From: Brachionus plicatilis
Lineage: Eukaryota; Rotifera; Eurotatoria; Ploima; Brachionidae
NCBI GenBank assembly: GCA_010279815.1
Contig: QEOQ01000204.1
Span: 1,303,561 to 1,367,560 of the forward strand
Length of the DNA: 64,000 nucleotides
Reading direction: 5' to 3'
A program made the position numbers and the translations under genes. Positions 1 to 11,456 of this stretch are shown here, in pieces (within the stretch, counting starts at the first letter, position 1; each line of letters starts with the position of its first letter). The notes beneath the pieces were generated by a model that was not told the origin of the DNA, did no database searches, and saw only the letters and a program-made list of their open reading frames with translations.

Positions 1-2045
1 GAATATATTTGCTACTTTAAAAATTTGAATGGAAAATTTTTCTATGATAATTAAAATATAATCTAATTTTATGATTCTAATTTTATTTAGAATATTACAA
101 GTTATTTTTGGGGTATTTATTTTGAAAGCTCTCTTAAAAAAAAAGCATAAAAAAGATTTTTAAATGAAGAATAAACAAGCTTACACTTCATTAAAATTTA
201 CTTCAACTTGAAAATTTAATAAACCCAATGTCTAAGAATTAAATATAATCAAATCAATTAAACTATTTCAGCGTGTATTTAATCTCTAACAGAATTTTTT
301 GAGGACTGAGCTTAGTTAAAAATTATTTTCAAATGACGCTTTTTTTCCTCCAACTAGCAAAAATGAACTCGGTTCTAAAGTACTTTTAATTGATCTTTCA
401 GACTGTTTAACTATCGAATAATAAAATTCAATTTGAATTTGATCGAAAATAAAACTCTTAGATAAAAATTGATATAAAATAGACTTTTGCGGAATCAAAT
501 TGTATAATAATTAATCAAATAGCTTGGTATTTCGTTTAAGAAATATTTTATTTTATTTTATTTTATTATTATCGAAGTTAAGCGTTGAAATAGCTAAGGG
601 CACTCGGAAAATATTTGGCGTTGGTTTTCTTTGAATGAAATTTATCCTTATGGTAACACATAATCCTTTTAGTTGAATGTTGGCACAAGCTTCCATCAAC
701 TTAATTTATAAAGCTGCTAAAGGATAAATATTTTGAAAGGAAAAACAACATATGATAAGAATCCAATTATAAACATGCCAAAGATATATAGAATTCCTTG
801 TAAAAAAATTTAGCAATGAAAAAATATAATTGTTTTTCATGAGCTTAGTTTTAATCTAATTTTTAGTGGCTTTCTATTTCATAATAAAAAAGCTCAAAAA
901 AGCATTATTTCTGTTTTATTTTCAATGCAAATGCTTCTATAAAAAAATCTTGTATCATTTTAAGGCTAAAGCTTATTGATTTTTTTAAATAGTAAGATTA
1001 TATTTAGAAAAAATAACTAATTGATTTTTTTTTTAATTTTAGTAGTTATTTTTATTTGTTATTGGTGTCGAACCGATCTTTAATTACGTTAAATTTTGTT
1101 ATTATCATAATTTTTGAGAGTTTATGATACTAACCGAGAATTAAAAAAAAAAGATTTTAATTTTGATTTTAAAAAGCAGAAATTTTTGATTAAAATTATA
1201 AAAATAAATTTTATGGCCAATTAATAAAGATTTTGAGTATTGAAAGCGTTTTCTCTTATTAAAGTAAAATTAATGAAGCAATTTTTTTATTTAATTGCGC
1301 TATGTACACCATCAATCATAGGTTCTGCTTGAAGCTGTTTAATAAATTTGCTGAAAATTATTTATACAAAATCGATATAACTCTAGGATTATTATTAATG
1401 CTGGATCAAATTCACGAAACAGTTTACTAGTTGATTTAGCCTCTTATTTTGATGAATGATTTATTTCTATCCTTAATAATCTGTAATCTGATTTATGAAA
1501 ATACTGATGCTGATAGACTTTTAATGTTTAGCAAAAAGTAAATGTGCCAAGAGTATTAGTATTTCCTACTTCGTCTTTTAATTTTGATGTAATAAAAATT
1601 TTGGCATTATCAAAATTAATTTAGCCTTTCAAAAAATTATTTATCATATAACATAATTTTCGGTAAAAATTAAAGGCAGATATTTGAAATTGGATAGGTA
1701 TAATGTAAAAAATTGATAAGTTCTAGTGCAAAAATTGGCAAAAAGCATCTGTTTGTAAATTTTGGTTCAATTTAGCATTGAAATAGCTTATTTTTTAGAC
1801 TAAAGTAAACTATCTAATATTTACTCTACAGAAACGAAAAGCTGAGTTTTTAATATTTTTTAATTCCTCCAGCAAACATTAATTTAGTGATGACTAAATT
1901 CCTTTTTAGAAATTAAATGAAATAATGGATAATTTATAAATTTCACTTGATTTTTTTGATGCGTTTGTTCTTCAGTTGAAAAATTCGCCTTGTACAATAA
2001 AAAAAAGTATTTTTTTTTCTCAATTAAAAGTGACTTATTGCCATA
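1..2045. other. non-coding AT-rich sequence
   Basis: I see no supportable gene here. Reading frames are short and lack recognisable motifs. A short TTTTA pentanucleotide run lies near 543-568. Distal 5' exons or promoter of the calcium-sensor gene that starts at 2046 could lie here, but nothing shows it. Confidence 0.5.
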
Positions 2046-5000
2046 ATGGATGATGACGATGATGTTTTAGGATACTATAGCTATGGTGAGTGTCAAGTCT
2101 TTATAACTTAATATACTGCCAAGAAATAGAATTACTTTATAAGGTTATTTTTGAAAAGTAGTTGAAAAATTGATTAAAATTTTTATTAGAAAATAATTAT
2201 TTTCTTAATCACCTTTAGCATGCAAATATATTGAAAATTATTATTTACGCTAGAAATAATTTTTTTAAAAGAAGGAAAGAGAGAGATGACGTCAAGGGTA
2301 GCTTCCTGAAAGTATATTAAAAAAAGTTTTCTTTTCAAATTGTCAGTTTTATGCTATTTTACAGAAAATTTTAGAAACATTTCAAATTTGTCGTTTTTAT
2401 TATTTTTGAAAATAATTTTTTATCATAAATTTTAGACAAATAGAATGAAAAAAATCAGTAAGAAATATTTGTTTAAAATAAATACATCTTTAAAAAAATA
2501 ATTAAAAATATCAGGACTATCTTTTTACTTGTTTGACAGAAAAAAAAGATGACAGTAAAAATAAAATAAATAAGCTAATGCAATATTTTATTTTTCGTGA
2601 TTTAATTATAAAAATTTTAATACAAATAAAATTGAAAAATATCAAAACATTTTCTTTGACACAAGGTTTATTGATTTTTTAATTTTAAAAAGTTTTTTAA
2701 AAAATTTACATTATAAAAACCATCTTGTTTAATTTATCTTTTAAAACGCCTAAACATTATCAATTCGATTTTTCAAGATAATGAGAAAAAGACAGGAAAT
2801 ATTAGAAAAAGATGTCAAGAGCTGAGTATTAACTATTTTTGATAATAATCGAATAATTCAAACCTTTTTTCTTTTTTTTTCATTTAAAAAATTTCGTGAA
2901 CACTTTCCTTACATGGAGCTGAAAAGAGGGCTAGTGCTTTTCGCAACTGTCCAGGGTTTCCACACAAATTATATATAATCAGGCGTAGAAATTTTTTTTT
3001 TTTTTTTAATCAAGGATAAATGACCAAAAATTCATTTATTGTAAAATAATATCAATTAGATGAGGCTTATTTTAATTGTATTTTTTGGAAAAAATACTTT
3101 GATTTTTGTTTACAAATATACATTTAAATAAACGAAAAGGATAATCAAAATTGTTCATAAATTTAAGTAGTTACGGTATCTGTGATAAAAAAAATTATAT
3201 ACAAAATCTGGTCCCAAATCTATCTAGCCAAAGAATGCAAAGAACTCTTATTAAAAGATGCTTTAAACACTAAACTAATTTATTTTTATTTAAATCTTTT
3301 TAATATCTTGTAGAATTTAAACTATTCTCACAAACTATTAGAAATTCGAAAAATGGATATTGCATACAAATTGTTTAGCATTAAAAAGGAACATTGTTAA
3401 ATGTAGTCAAAAAATGCGGACATACGGTTCCTAAAATGAAATCAGTATTCACTTTGATAAATAAAAACATGTAATAACGAATGAAATTTAATATAAAAAA
3501 AGTTTTGAATTTACGGAAGCTTAAAATAATAATTACTTGTAAAAAAAGTTTCCATGTTCCTAGTCTTTTTTTTTCTTTCTAATGTATTCTTTAAAAATAT
3601 TTCCATTTTTTTTATGGCAAAAATATACTATTTTTGTTAATAAAGTTACTTGGTTTTCAAAAATTTTACAAAATTTAGCCTTTGTCAATTTTAAGAGATT
3701 AGGAAAAAATGGCTTTCATAAATGATCGGAGTGGCCGGAAACTTGGATCAAAATAAGTTTTTGAATTAATTTTGAAACCAAATTAGCTATGAGGCGTACA
3801 TGTGAAACTACTTTATTATTCTTATTCAAAGTTCAAAAATAATTAAAAGCTGATAATTGCTTTAAATTTATAGAAAAAGCTTTTTTGTCATTATTTTTTG
3901 GCTCTTACAAATAGAAAAACTATCAAAACTAATTTTGGAATTTTATTGATGCCATTATCATCAATTATTTACATTGAGAAAGCAGCAAATTCGAAAAATA
4001 GATTTTCTCCTCTTGATAAAGTATTGCTGTGAATTTAATTATTAAACGACAAATTTCAAATATTGACTAAAATTTTCTCATTTAATGCCATCTAAAATTG
4101 TTCAATCTAATATATAGAGTATTTACTTCCTACTTTAAAGTTAATTTCAAATTGACTTTAAATAATGTTTCGGAGAGGTAAATATTTTTCACTTACTCAA
4201 CGAAATTAGGCTTTCTTTCCTTTATTGCAAGACTTTATTTGAGAAAATTGAAAACACTTAAGGATATTTTCAAATTCAGATTTTTGTTTTTACGGAAGTT
4301 TATATTATTTTTGATTTCTTCTTTATCGAGGATTGGAATTAAGAATTTTTCATATTAAAGCTAGAGAAAAAGTGTAAAATTTTTGCATTTCAATCCCAAT
4401 GAAAAATATTGGTTCAGCGAGCAGTGGTAGTTTACCTAGAAATGGTCGCATTTTTCGAAAAATTAGACTGAGACGTATACAACAGAGTTTTTTTTTTAGA
4501 TATTTATGTGCTATGATGCGGATGCACCCATATTTAATTTTATTTTAAAAATATTTGAATTTAATTTTATTTTTTAAAAAGAGAATGAATATGAGGAGAA
4601 TTCACAAACCATACTGCGCTATAAACCAAGACCAATAGAAGAATTGGTCAAAGAGACCCGTTTTACAAGAAAAGAGATTCAATACATGTATCGTGGATTT
4701 AAACAAGAATGTCCTAGTGGAATAGTTACTGAACAAATGTTCAAAGAAATATATTCGCATTTTTTTCCTCAGGGCGGTCAGTTGGCAAAGTTAAATCTTT
4801 AACTACCCCACTAACTTTTGTTTTTTTTTTTAAATAGAATGTTCAAATTATGCTCGATTAATCTTTGCCACATTAGATCAAAACTCTGATGGTACAGCTA
4901 ATTTTGAAGATTTTCTAGTCGGGTTATCTATATTGTCACGTGGAACAATCGACGAGAAACTAAGGTGGATTTTCAGTTTGTACGACATCAACAAAGATGG

Positions 5001-5330
5001 TAAAGTGACCAAAGAAGAATTGCTACTCGTTATTACTTCAATATATGAGTTAATGGGAAAATTTACCAAACCTCAATTTGATGAAAATGCACCAAGGCAA
5101 CATGTAGAAGTGGTTTTTAAAGTAAAGTTGTTTTCGGAAAAACCATTTTCTTGCATCTTTTTTTTTAAGAAATTTAATTCAAAACAAGACGGTGTAATCA
5201 CCATTGAAGATTTTATGCAGACGTGTTATAATGTAATTTTTATTTTTATTGCACCAAAAATTAATCAATTTTTTTTGCAAAGGATGAATCAATTTTAAAT
5301 TCAATGTCAACGTTGGATACGGTTTTTTGA
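2046..5330 (+). CDS. KChIP-like neuronal calcium sensor (Kv channel-interacting protein)
   Basis: Five exons join into a complete 209-residue protein: 2046-2085, 4582-4776, 4838-5121, 5170-5232 and 5283-5330. Every junction keeps frame and has GT/AG. The protein is a four-EF-hand neuronal calcium sensor. EF1 is degenerate and carries the family's CPSG (57-60). EF2 has a DxNxDG loop (92-103) and EF3 a fully canonical loop (128-139). EF4 (176-187) starts with Asn rather than Asp, so its calcium affinity may be reduced. [10 protein letters not shown], the FFPQG motif and the MGK/APR-HVE linker fit the KChIP branch, whose vertebrate members bind the N terminus of Kv4 channels. The short N terminus is acidic (DDDDD) and tyrosine-rich, without the myristoylation glycine of NCS-1/recoverin. 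The C terminus [12 protein letters not shown] matches the family end. Alternative upstream first exons, common in KChIP genes, cannot be excluded. Confidence 0.88.
2086..4581 (+). other. large first intron of the KChIP-like gene
   Basis: About 2.5 kb of AT-rich sequence between GTGAGT at 2086 and the acceptor at 4580-4581. The gene's other introns are only 48-61 bp. I see no coding remnant, repeat or RNA gene in it. Its size suggests it may hold regulatory sequence or alternative first exons. Confidence 0.6.
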
Positions 5331-5360
5331 AGTCTAATTGAAACTGACAAGAAATTACAC

Positions 5361-5366
5361 AATAAA
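5361..5366 (+). terminator. poly(A) signal AATAAA
   Basis: AATAAA lies about 30 bp after the stop codon of the KChIP-like gene. A second AATAAA is at 5461-5466. Either could be used. Confidence 0.5.
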
Positions 5367-6476
5367 TCCTAAATTAAAATCCAAGTTATGTTAAATTGTG
5401 AACATCTCATTGAAAAATTTGTTTTATTTATCCTTGATTGTAAATTATATTATTTTGTTCAATAAAATTTTATGTTTTCAGAAATAAAGTCTATTTTTTG
5501 ATTTTTTGGTATTAGTATTTTATGAATTTCTTGTTCAAATTCTCAATTTCAAAAAATAAAGCATTATGACTATTTTATCTTTTAATTATTAAAAAAATTG
5601 GACTATTAAAAAATCTTTTATCGTTTGTTGTAGTTTAAAAGAAAAAAATCGCTTTAATTCAAGACTTTAATTTGTAAATCGAAGGAAGTTGGAAACACTC
5701 ACCGAGGTATCAATAAAACTAATAAAATTTTTCACAATAAATATTGGAAATAAAAGCAACTCAATATTAATAAAAAAGTTTATGTCTAAGTATCGTTTGT
5801 AATCACAAAACTTTAAATTTTAACATGTTTTTCGTCAAATCATAAATTTTTTCACATCTTCCAACATAAAATTAAAAAGTCTCCTTATTAAACAGAGCAA
5901 TCTACTGTTTTCGAATTTTTTTAATACATTTTTTAGATTTAATTGAATTTCTGATCAAACTTTTATGTGATTTTTATTCACAATTTAAGAGTAAAATTTA
6001 TTTTTGGGTGTTCAAAAAAAAATATTTTAATACATAAGAATATGCAAGAAAATATGATTTTTGGGTTTTTTTACTTAAGTAAAAGTTTGATTCAAAAAAA
6101 AATAAATTTGTTAAACTTACATAATCTCTAAATTTGTGGCTTATTGACAGACTTGTGCACAAGTTAAAAAAGAAATCATTTTAAGGAATTTTCTAAATCA
6201 AGTCGGTTACTTTACTTCAAAAAATTTTACTTGCTTGAAGCAAATTATATTTAATATTATTTTTTTCTCAAAAAATTAAATTTTCGAAATTTTAGTTAAA
6301 AGAAAAATTTATTTTAAAATTAAATTAAATTAAATTAGGAATTAAATGATACTAGGCATTAAATTGCCTAATATCTGAAAAGAGAGATAATCAAAAAATT
6401 ACAAAAAATAATTTTTTATTTATTTAAATCATTTAAGGAATATTTATTAATTTAATTAATCTCAAGTTTGCTGAAC
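5367..6476. other. intergenic
   Basis: About 1.1 kb between the KChIP-like gene and the convergent secreted-peptide gene. It is AT-rich with a short TTAAA repeat near 6315-6338. No gene or structured element is recognised. Confidence 0.5.
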
Positions 6477-6785
6477 CTATTTATAGTTGTAATCAGGTTT
6501 TTGATCGTAAGTTTTCGACGGATAATCATATTTATAAGGAATGTATTCATAGGTAAAACCATAGCTGTAAGGCTTATAATTGTAACCATGATATGGATTA
6601 TAATCATAATACTTGGGGATATAATCATCTTTCATAAATTTATAGTCCGGATAAAATGTTCTATAGTAAACGTCTAATATTGATCTTGAATGAACTAATT
6701 TTCCATCATTGTGACTTTCTGTTTCTGCACAAATAGATTGCGAAATCAAGCTGAAAACAGCTAAAATTATTAGTCTATAATTCAT
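6477..6785 (-). CDS. secreted tyrosine-rich small protein
   Basis: Intronless 102-residue frame. Residues 1-20 form a classic signal peptide (hydrophobic core LIILAVFSLI, likely cleavage after ICA). The mature part is dominated by tyrosine: 22 Tyr in the whole protein, mostly spaced in Y-x-Y, PY and KY motifs from residue 40 onward, with Asp, Lys and Pro between them and no cysteine after the signal. This composition is typical of extracellular structural, adhesive or cross-linked matrix and cuticle proteins, where Tyr can be oxidised or bridged. That function is inferred from composition only. I recognise no named family. A TATAAAT on the minus strand (6837-6843) lies about 55 bp upstream of the ATG and could be the TATA box. 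The opposite-strand frame at 6468-6677 is a shadow. Confidence 0.65.
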   Translation of the reverse strand: MNYRLIILAVFSLISQSICAETESHNDGKLVHSRSILDVYYRTFYPDYKFMKDDYIPKYYDYNPYHGYNYKPYSYGFTYEYIPYKYDYPSKTYDQKPDYNYK

Positions 6786-6836
6786 GCTTCATAAGTTTTT
6801 AGATATGTCGTATTGAAATAAAAAAATGTTCTGATA

Positions 6837-6843
6837 ATTTATA
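6837..6843 (-). promoter_or_regulatory. possible TATA box of the Tyr-rich peptide gene
   Basis: TATAAAT read on the minus strand, 52-58 bp upstream of the start codon. Position is plausible for a short 5' UTR, but in such AT-rich DNA the motif is weak evidence. Confidence 0.25.
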
Positions 6844-7232
6844 GATAATTTTTAGGTCATTTTATATTCTTTTTATACATATTTACATAATTTGTCATTT
6901 CAATCTCATTTTTAACAAAAAAATAGTTCAATTTATTTCAAGGTTATTTGAGAGATTAATTATTTGGAGAAATTTTTGAAGTGAAAAAAAAAGTTTAGAA
7001 TTATTTTAAAATCAAAGAATAAAAATTCAAATTTAATTTAAATAACAAAAAAAAATTTAAAAACTGAATGTTTTTAAACTTAATTAAAAATGAAAAGCAA
7101 AACTTAATATATACTTAATTTTGCTTCTTTTCATCTTTTGAAAAATTAAATGCTTCGCATTTAAAAAAAATTCAAAATTTCATCCAAATAAATTCAGAAA
7201 CAAAATTTTAAAGAGAAAAGTTAGAATAAAAT

Positions 7233-7575
7233 ATGAGCAAGGCTAATCCACCTGAATTAAAAAAGTAAAAATATTTAATCTAATAAATCTTAGTTAATCG
7301 TAATTTTTTTTTTACCTAAAGGTTTATGGACAAGAAAGTTTCATGTAATTTTTAATTGCTTTTGGTTACTCATTTTTATTTTATTTCAAATTTTAGTAAA
7401 AATTAATGGCAATAGACTCGTGACCGGAACCCTTAGAGGATATGACCCATTTATGAATTTAGTAATTGATGAAGCCACTGAGCATGTCAGGGGTAGCAAT
7501 GTAATGAATCCTATTGGCATGGTTGTTGTTAGAGGTAATAGCGTTGTCATGATTGAAGCTCTTGAACGGTTATAG
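7233..7575 (+). CDS. SNRPG: small nuclear ribonucleoprotein G (SmG)
   Basis: Three exons (7233-7264, 7322-7344, 7397-7575) encode a complete 77-residue protein. The start [11 protein letters not shown], then FMDKKVSLKINGNR, then the Sm1 signature [13 protein letters not shown], and finally the Sm2 motif [15 protein letters not shown] match snRNP G residue for residue over most of its length. SmG is one of the seven Sm ring proteins that bind the uridine-rich site of U1, U2, U4 and U5 snRNAs and act in pre-mRNA splicing. The introns are 57 and 52 bp. The 23-bp middle exon is a micro-exon that automated predictors may miss. AATAAA at 7624-7629 is the likely poly(A) signal. Confidence 0.96.
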
Positions 7576-7724
7576 CTTTACTCTAAGACTCATTGATTGT
7601 TAAATTGATTATTATTGTTTTAAAATAAAGTTTTTGAACCATTTATTTGGAAGTTTTTAAATAAAAATATAATTAAAATTAGGATAAGAGTAAAGTTTAA
7701 TATTCTTTAAATTTCATATTTACT

Positions 7725-8165
7725 GAATTGCAGCCTCATTACTCGAAACAGGACTTTGATATAGGCAATAAATACCTTCTCGCCTATGTTAAAACATTCT
7801 TAACTTACACTGCATGCTCTAGAGATCTGTTTTAAGCCTTCAGTCCGCATTTAGTTAAAATACTTTATTTCAATGTGGTATTAAAGCTTGAAATTTTTTT
7901 CAGAAAATAAAGGAAAAAAATATTATTTTCAAATTTTTTTTGTTTTCAACTTATATTACTAAATCAAATTTTAAATTCAAAAAGATAATATTTATTTTAA
8001 AAAAACTCAAGCTTTAACCAAAAAAAAAACATGATTTTAATTTGAACTGAAGACTTAAAACACATCTTTGGAACATTCGGTGTAAGTTAAGAAAGTTTTG
8101 ACATAGGCGAGAAGGTATTTATTGCCTACATCAAAGTCATGTTTCGAGTCATAAGACTCCAATAT
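7725..8165. repeat. long imperfect inverted repeat (foldback/MITE-like)
   Basis: The left arm (about 7725-7853) and right arm (about 8040-8165) are reverse complements over about 120 bp, with a roughly 190 bp AT-rich spacer. A core such as GGCAATAAATACCTTCTCGC is identical in both arms, and similarity continues through the CTTAACTTACAC segment. There is no coding capacity. The structure suits a non-autonomous DNA transposon or foldback element. I could not define a clean target-site duplication. Confidence 0.7.
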
Positions 8166-9050
8166 CGATCAAGGAAATACGGTTTGATTTTAAAGAAGTT
8201 AACTCTTGGTGGTTGATTTATTATTGTTTCATTCTTAATTGATTTTATCATTTACTTGCTACTTGTACTTTTTCAAGAGTTCCTTTTTTAATTTTAAGTC
8301 AATGCTAATAATTTATTCCAAATGATTAAAAAAAATGTTCACAAAGGATTAATAATTTATTTATTAACATGAAATTATACTTCTAATTTGAATATAATAT
8401 TTTCGCCTTACTAGCTTCCGGGTGTATGTTGAATTTTTAAAATAAAGACATCACCAAAAAAAAATAAAGTAAAAATAAGAATCAAATCTCTAGATTTTGT
8501 TTTTAATTTTAAAAATAATTTTCCAGGTAATGAATGAGTTTTGAATTTTTATGGAATTGATCGTTAAAAATAACTCAACAACTTAGAGTTTAAAAAAAAA
8601 ATATATAAATTATATTATTAATGAAGTGTTTTTTTTAATTTTTGTAAAGTTTAAATTCTAACATTTTTTTTTATAAATGAAAATAAATTTTTGCAGGGTA
8701 AAAATTAAAACTTTGCAATTAACTTTTGTTAAAAAATTTAAAAAGTAGTTATTTTGATTTTTTTTGAATTTTTAAAATGCCTGGTCAAAGAAAAAATGAA
8801 AATTTTTTTATTTGCTAAATCATTCTACAAATTGACAGTTACATATAAATAAATCATTTAATTGTTAATATTATTCATTTCATTCGTATAAATATTTTTG
8901 TTGAGCTATAAGATTGTTTATAAACCCTTACTCTCTTTACCTTCACGCTTACATGTCTAATATTTACTGATTTATCTTATTAGTTTTATTATTCTTTTAG
9001 TCTTTTCAGCTTCTTTTGATTATTATTATCTAAAATTTTAGAAATTTAAT
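8166..9050. other. intergenic
   Basis: About 0.9 kb of AT-rich sequence between two inverted-repeat elements. Nothing recognisable. Confidence 0.5.
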
Positions 9051-9798
9051 TACAGCGGTTCTAATAAAAACGTAACGCCAGCGATCCGGCCGGCCGGCCA
9101 ACGGTAACTTTGGCGTCCCAACAGGTCCGAGCCGTCCGAGCCGTCCGACCCGTCCGAACCGTCAGACCTTACTAGACGGCCGATCTAAGCGTCCTTGCAG
9201 GCCGACCTAAGCGTCCTTGCAGGCCGACCTTAGCCTCCTTGCAGGCCGACCTAAGCCTCCTTGCAGGCCGACCTAGCCGACCCGTCCAGCCTATTTTTTT
9301 TGATCATCTCATATTTTGTTTAAATAATTTATATTAATAAAAAAAATTTATTGTCCAAATTAAATTATCTTAAAAAATTTATTTTTCTCGAATAAAAATT
9401 ATTTTTTTTTTAAATTTACCAAAACATTTTCATAACTTTAATGGTATTACAGAAGCGAGTGCAAAAAATTTTTTAACTTTTTATCTGCATTAGACACTCT
9501 TTGTTGTTTGGTAAAAACAAATTTTTTTATTTACTTTTATTTTTAGGCAAATTTAAAGAGAACATTTTTGTTTGGGTAAAATAAATTTAAGAAAATTTAA
9601 TATGAACCATAAATTTTAATTTATTAATATAAATTATTTAAACAAAAAATGAGATGATTAAAAAAAATAGACTGGACGGGTCGGTTGGTCGCTTAGGTCG
9701 GCCGGTTCGGAGCCGCAAACAGGCCTGGACGGACGGCCGTGCTTGCCGTTGTTTGGTCGCGGCTTTTTTTGCGTTACGTTTTTATTAAAACCGCTGTA
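9051..9798. mobile_element. GC-rich TIR element with TA target duplication
   Basis: A 744-bp element (9053-9796) flanked by TA on both sides. The termini are inverted repeats beginning CAGCGGTT, then TAATAAAAACGTAACGC. Further in, both sides have a GC-rich block and then a second inverted stretch of over 60 bp (left about 9281-9345, right about 9612-9680). The GC-rich blocks (about 9080-9290 and 9664-9775) stand out strongly from the AT-rich surroundings. There is no transposase. TA duplication and TIR style suggest a non-autonomous Tc1/mariner-type element. It shares the TA-CAGCGGT terminus with the MITE at 48494-48638. The 60-residue frame on its right arm is not a gene. Confidence 0.75.
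9185..9272. repeat. 22-bp tandem repeat, four copies
   Basis: Four consecutive 22-bp units (CTAAGCGTCCTTGCAGGCCG plus AC) at 9185, 9207, 9229 and 9251, with one or two substitutions between copies. Just upstream (about 9125-9169) is a period-9 array of GTCCGAGCC-type units. Both lie in the left GC-rich arm. The right arm has no comparable array, so the arms have diverged in copy number. Confidence 0.9.
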
Positions 9799-11456
9799 GA
9801 TGGCTTTATTCAAAACCTCTTTAAATAAATATTTCATCAAGGACTACCCTTTAAGAAATACAGGCGGAAAAGTATCAGAAACCAGAAAGAAATTTTGGAT
9901 TGATTCTAAATATAAAATCCAACAAATTTGAAAAAGCTTTAATAAAATTAAAAAAAATTGGCCTAAGGTTCAAACACTTTTTATTTTAATCAATTAAATA
10001 AATTAGATCAATTAAGTTTGAAGATTTTAAAAATTCTTTAACTTTTTAAAAAAATTATTTTTTTTTATATTTTCAATTTTTTTTAAATATCTTAATTATT
10101 ATTAAGCAAAAAATTATGCATATAAATTCAATTTTAAATATGGATTGGTTTCTTTATTAATTAATGTTTTCTAATAATTTTATAAAATAATATTCTGATA
10201 TAAAATGGAACTGGATTTTAATTTGATTTTTCTTATTTTTAAAAAGATTATAATTTTTTATAAGGACTTACTTTTAACAATTTATTTGAATTATCAATTT
10301 TTCAAGTATTAATAACGATACCAAGTAGGTCCTTAAATTTTGAATTGGATTCAAAGCTGCTTTTTAATTCAAATTTAAGAACTAAAATATCTCTTTAAAA
10401 TATTTTATCACTTAAATTGAAATTAAATTAAATAAAAAAAGCTTTAACCGAATATGCTGCAGTCATATTTGCAAATAAAGATCGATCAATCAATTCTTGA
10501 CTTCACTAATTTTAGCTTGAAAGCAAAAAGAAAATAATAATTTTCATGAATAAGAAATTTTTTGATTAAAAATAATTTTAGTCGTAATTCGTTAATGGCT
10601 TAGATAAATGATTTTTAGCATGTCTGTAACATAAATTGGAAATATTTACAAAATTTATAACTAAGTAAAAGTTTCTATAAAAAAATTTTCCTCAAATTAC
10701 ACAACACAATAATGTAGATTATATAATTTTTTTTTCTAATTTTTTTATAAAACAATATAAAATTACACATGAAATGAAAATGTTACAATAAATTTAACAC
10801 GAAACAAAATTTAATTCCGTTTTTAACCGGACATAAAATCTGCTATCCTGATATTGCAGTTGTTTCTTTTTCAGGGTAATTTTAATGCGTTTTGATTTGG
10901 CAATTATCTTTTTTATATTTTATTAAACAATTCTTGAAATTATTAGTAACGTAAGGAAAAAAAATTGATTTTCTTTTATTCTAAGATTGAAATGAAACTT
11001 TTTCAAAATATGACGCTTTTTTGAAAGAATAAAAATGATAATCCAAAAGGAATTAAATAAGGAATATTTATTAAGAGAATAGGTAATTTTCCGTTGCGTA
11101 ACCAAAACTGGATGCAAATTCAGCTTTTATAATAGATTAAAATTTTCTGAGACTTCGTTAAAAACGTAGATCATCATTTATAAACAAAGATTCTGAATTT
11201 AAAGCTAAAAACAAGCTTTGACGGTTTCAATTTTGCAGACAATTCAATTCTTCTTTGCAATTAAAAATTAATTTAAAATATTTGACAAATGTTTTTAAAA
11301 TATCAAGCCAAAATCAGCTAAGCGTTTCACAATTTCTAATTAATTTATTAATGCTTTTCAATTTCCGCCATAAATAATTTAATAAAATCATTTTTTATTA
11401 TTATTAAATAAAATAAATCGAATTTTTTATGTTTAAATTTAGAATTAAAAAAAAAC
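9799..11456. other. intergenic
   Basis: About 1.7 kb upstream of the guanylate cyclase gene. AT-rich. The minus-strand frame near 10923-11117 has no recognisable motif and is taken as chance. The promoter of the cyclase gene should lie at the right end. Confidence 0.5.

Noticed and set aside
1050..1085. GGTTCGACACC on the minus strand, like a tRNA B box
   Set aside because: No A box or cloverleaf could be folded around it, and the acceptor stems do not pair.
6468..6677. Plus-strand 69-residue hydrophobic frame
   Set aside because: Antisense shadow of the Tyr-rich peptide gene, which has a signal peptide and a natural ATG.
10923..11117. 64-residue minus-strand frame
   Set aside because: Composition expected by chance; no domain or signal.
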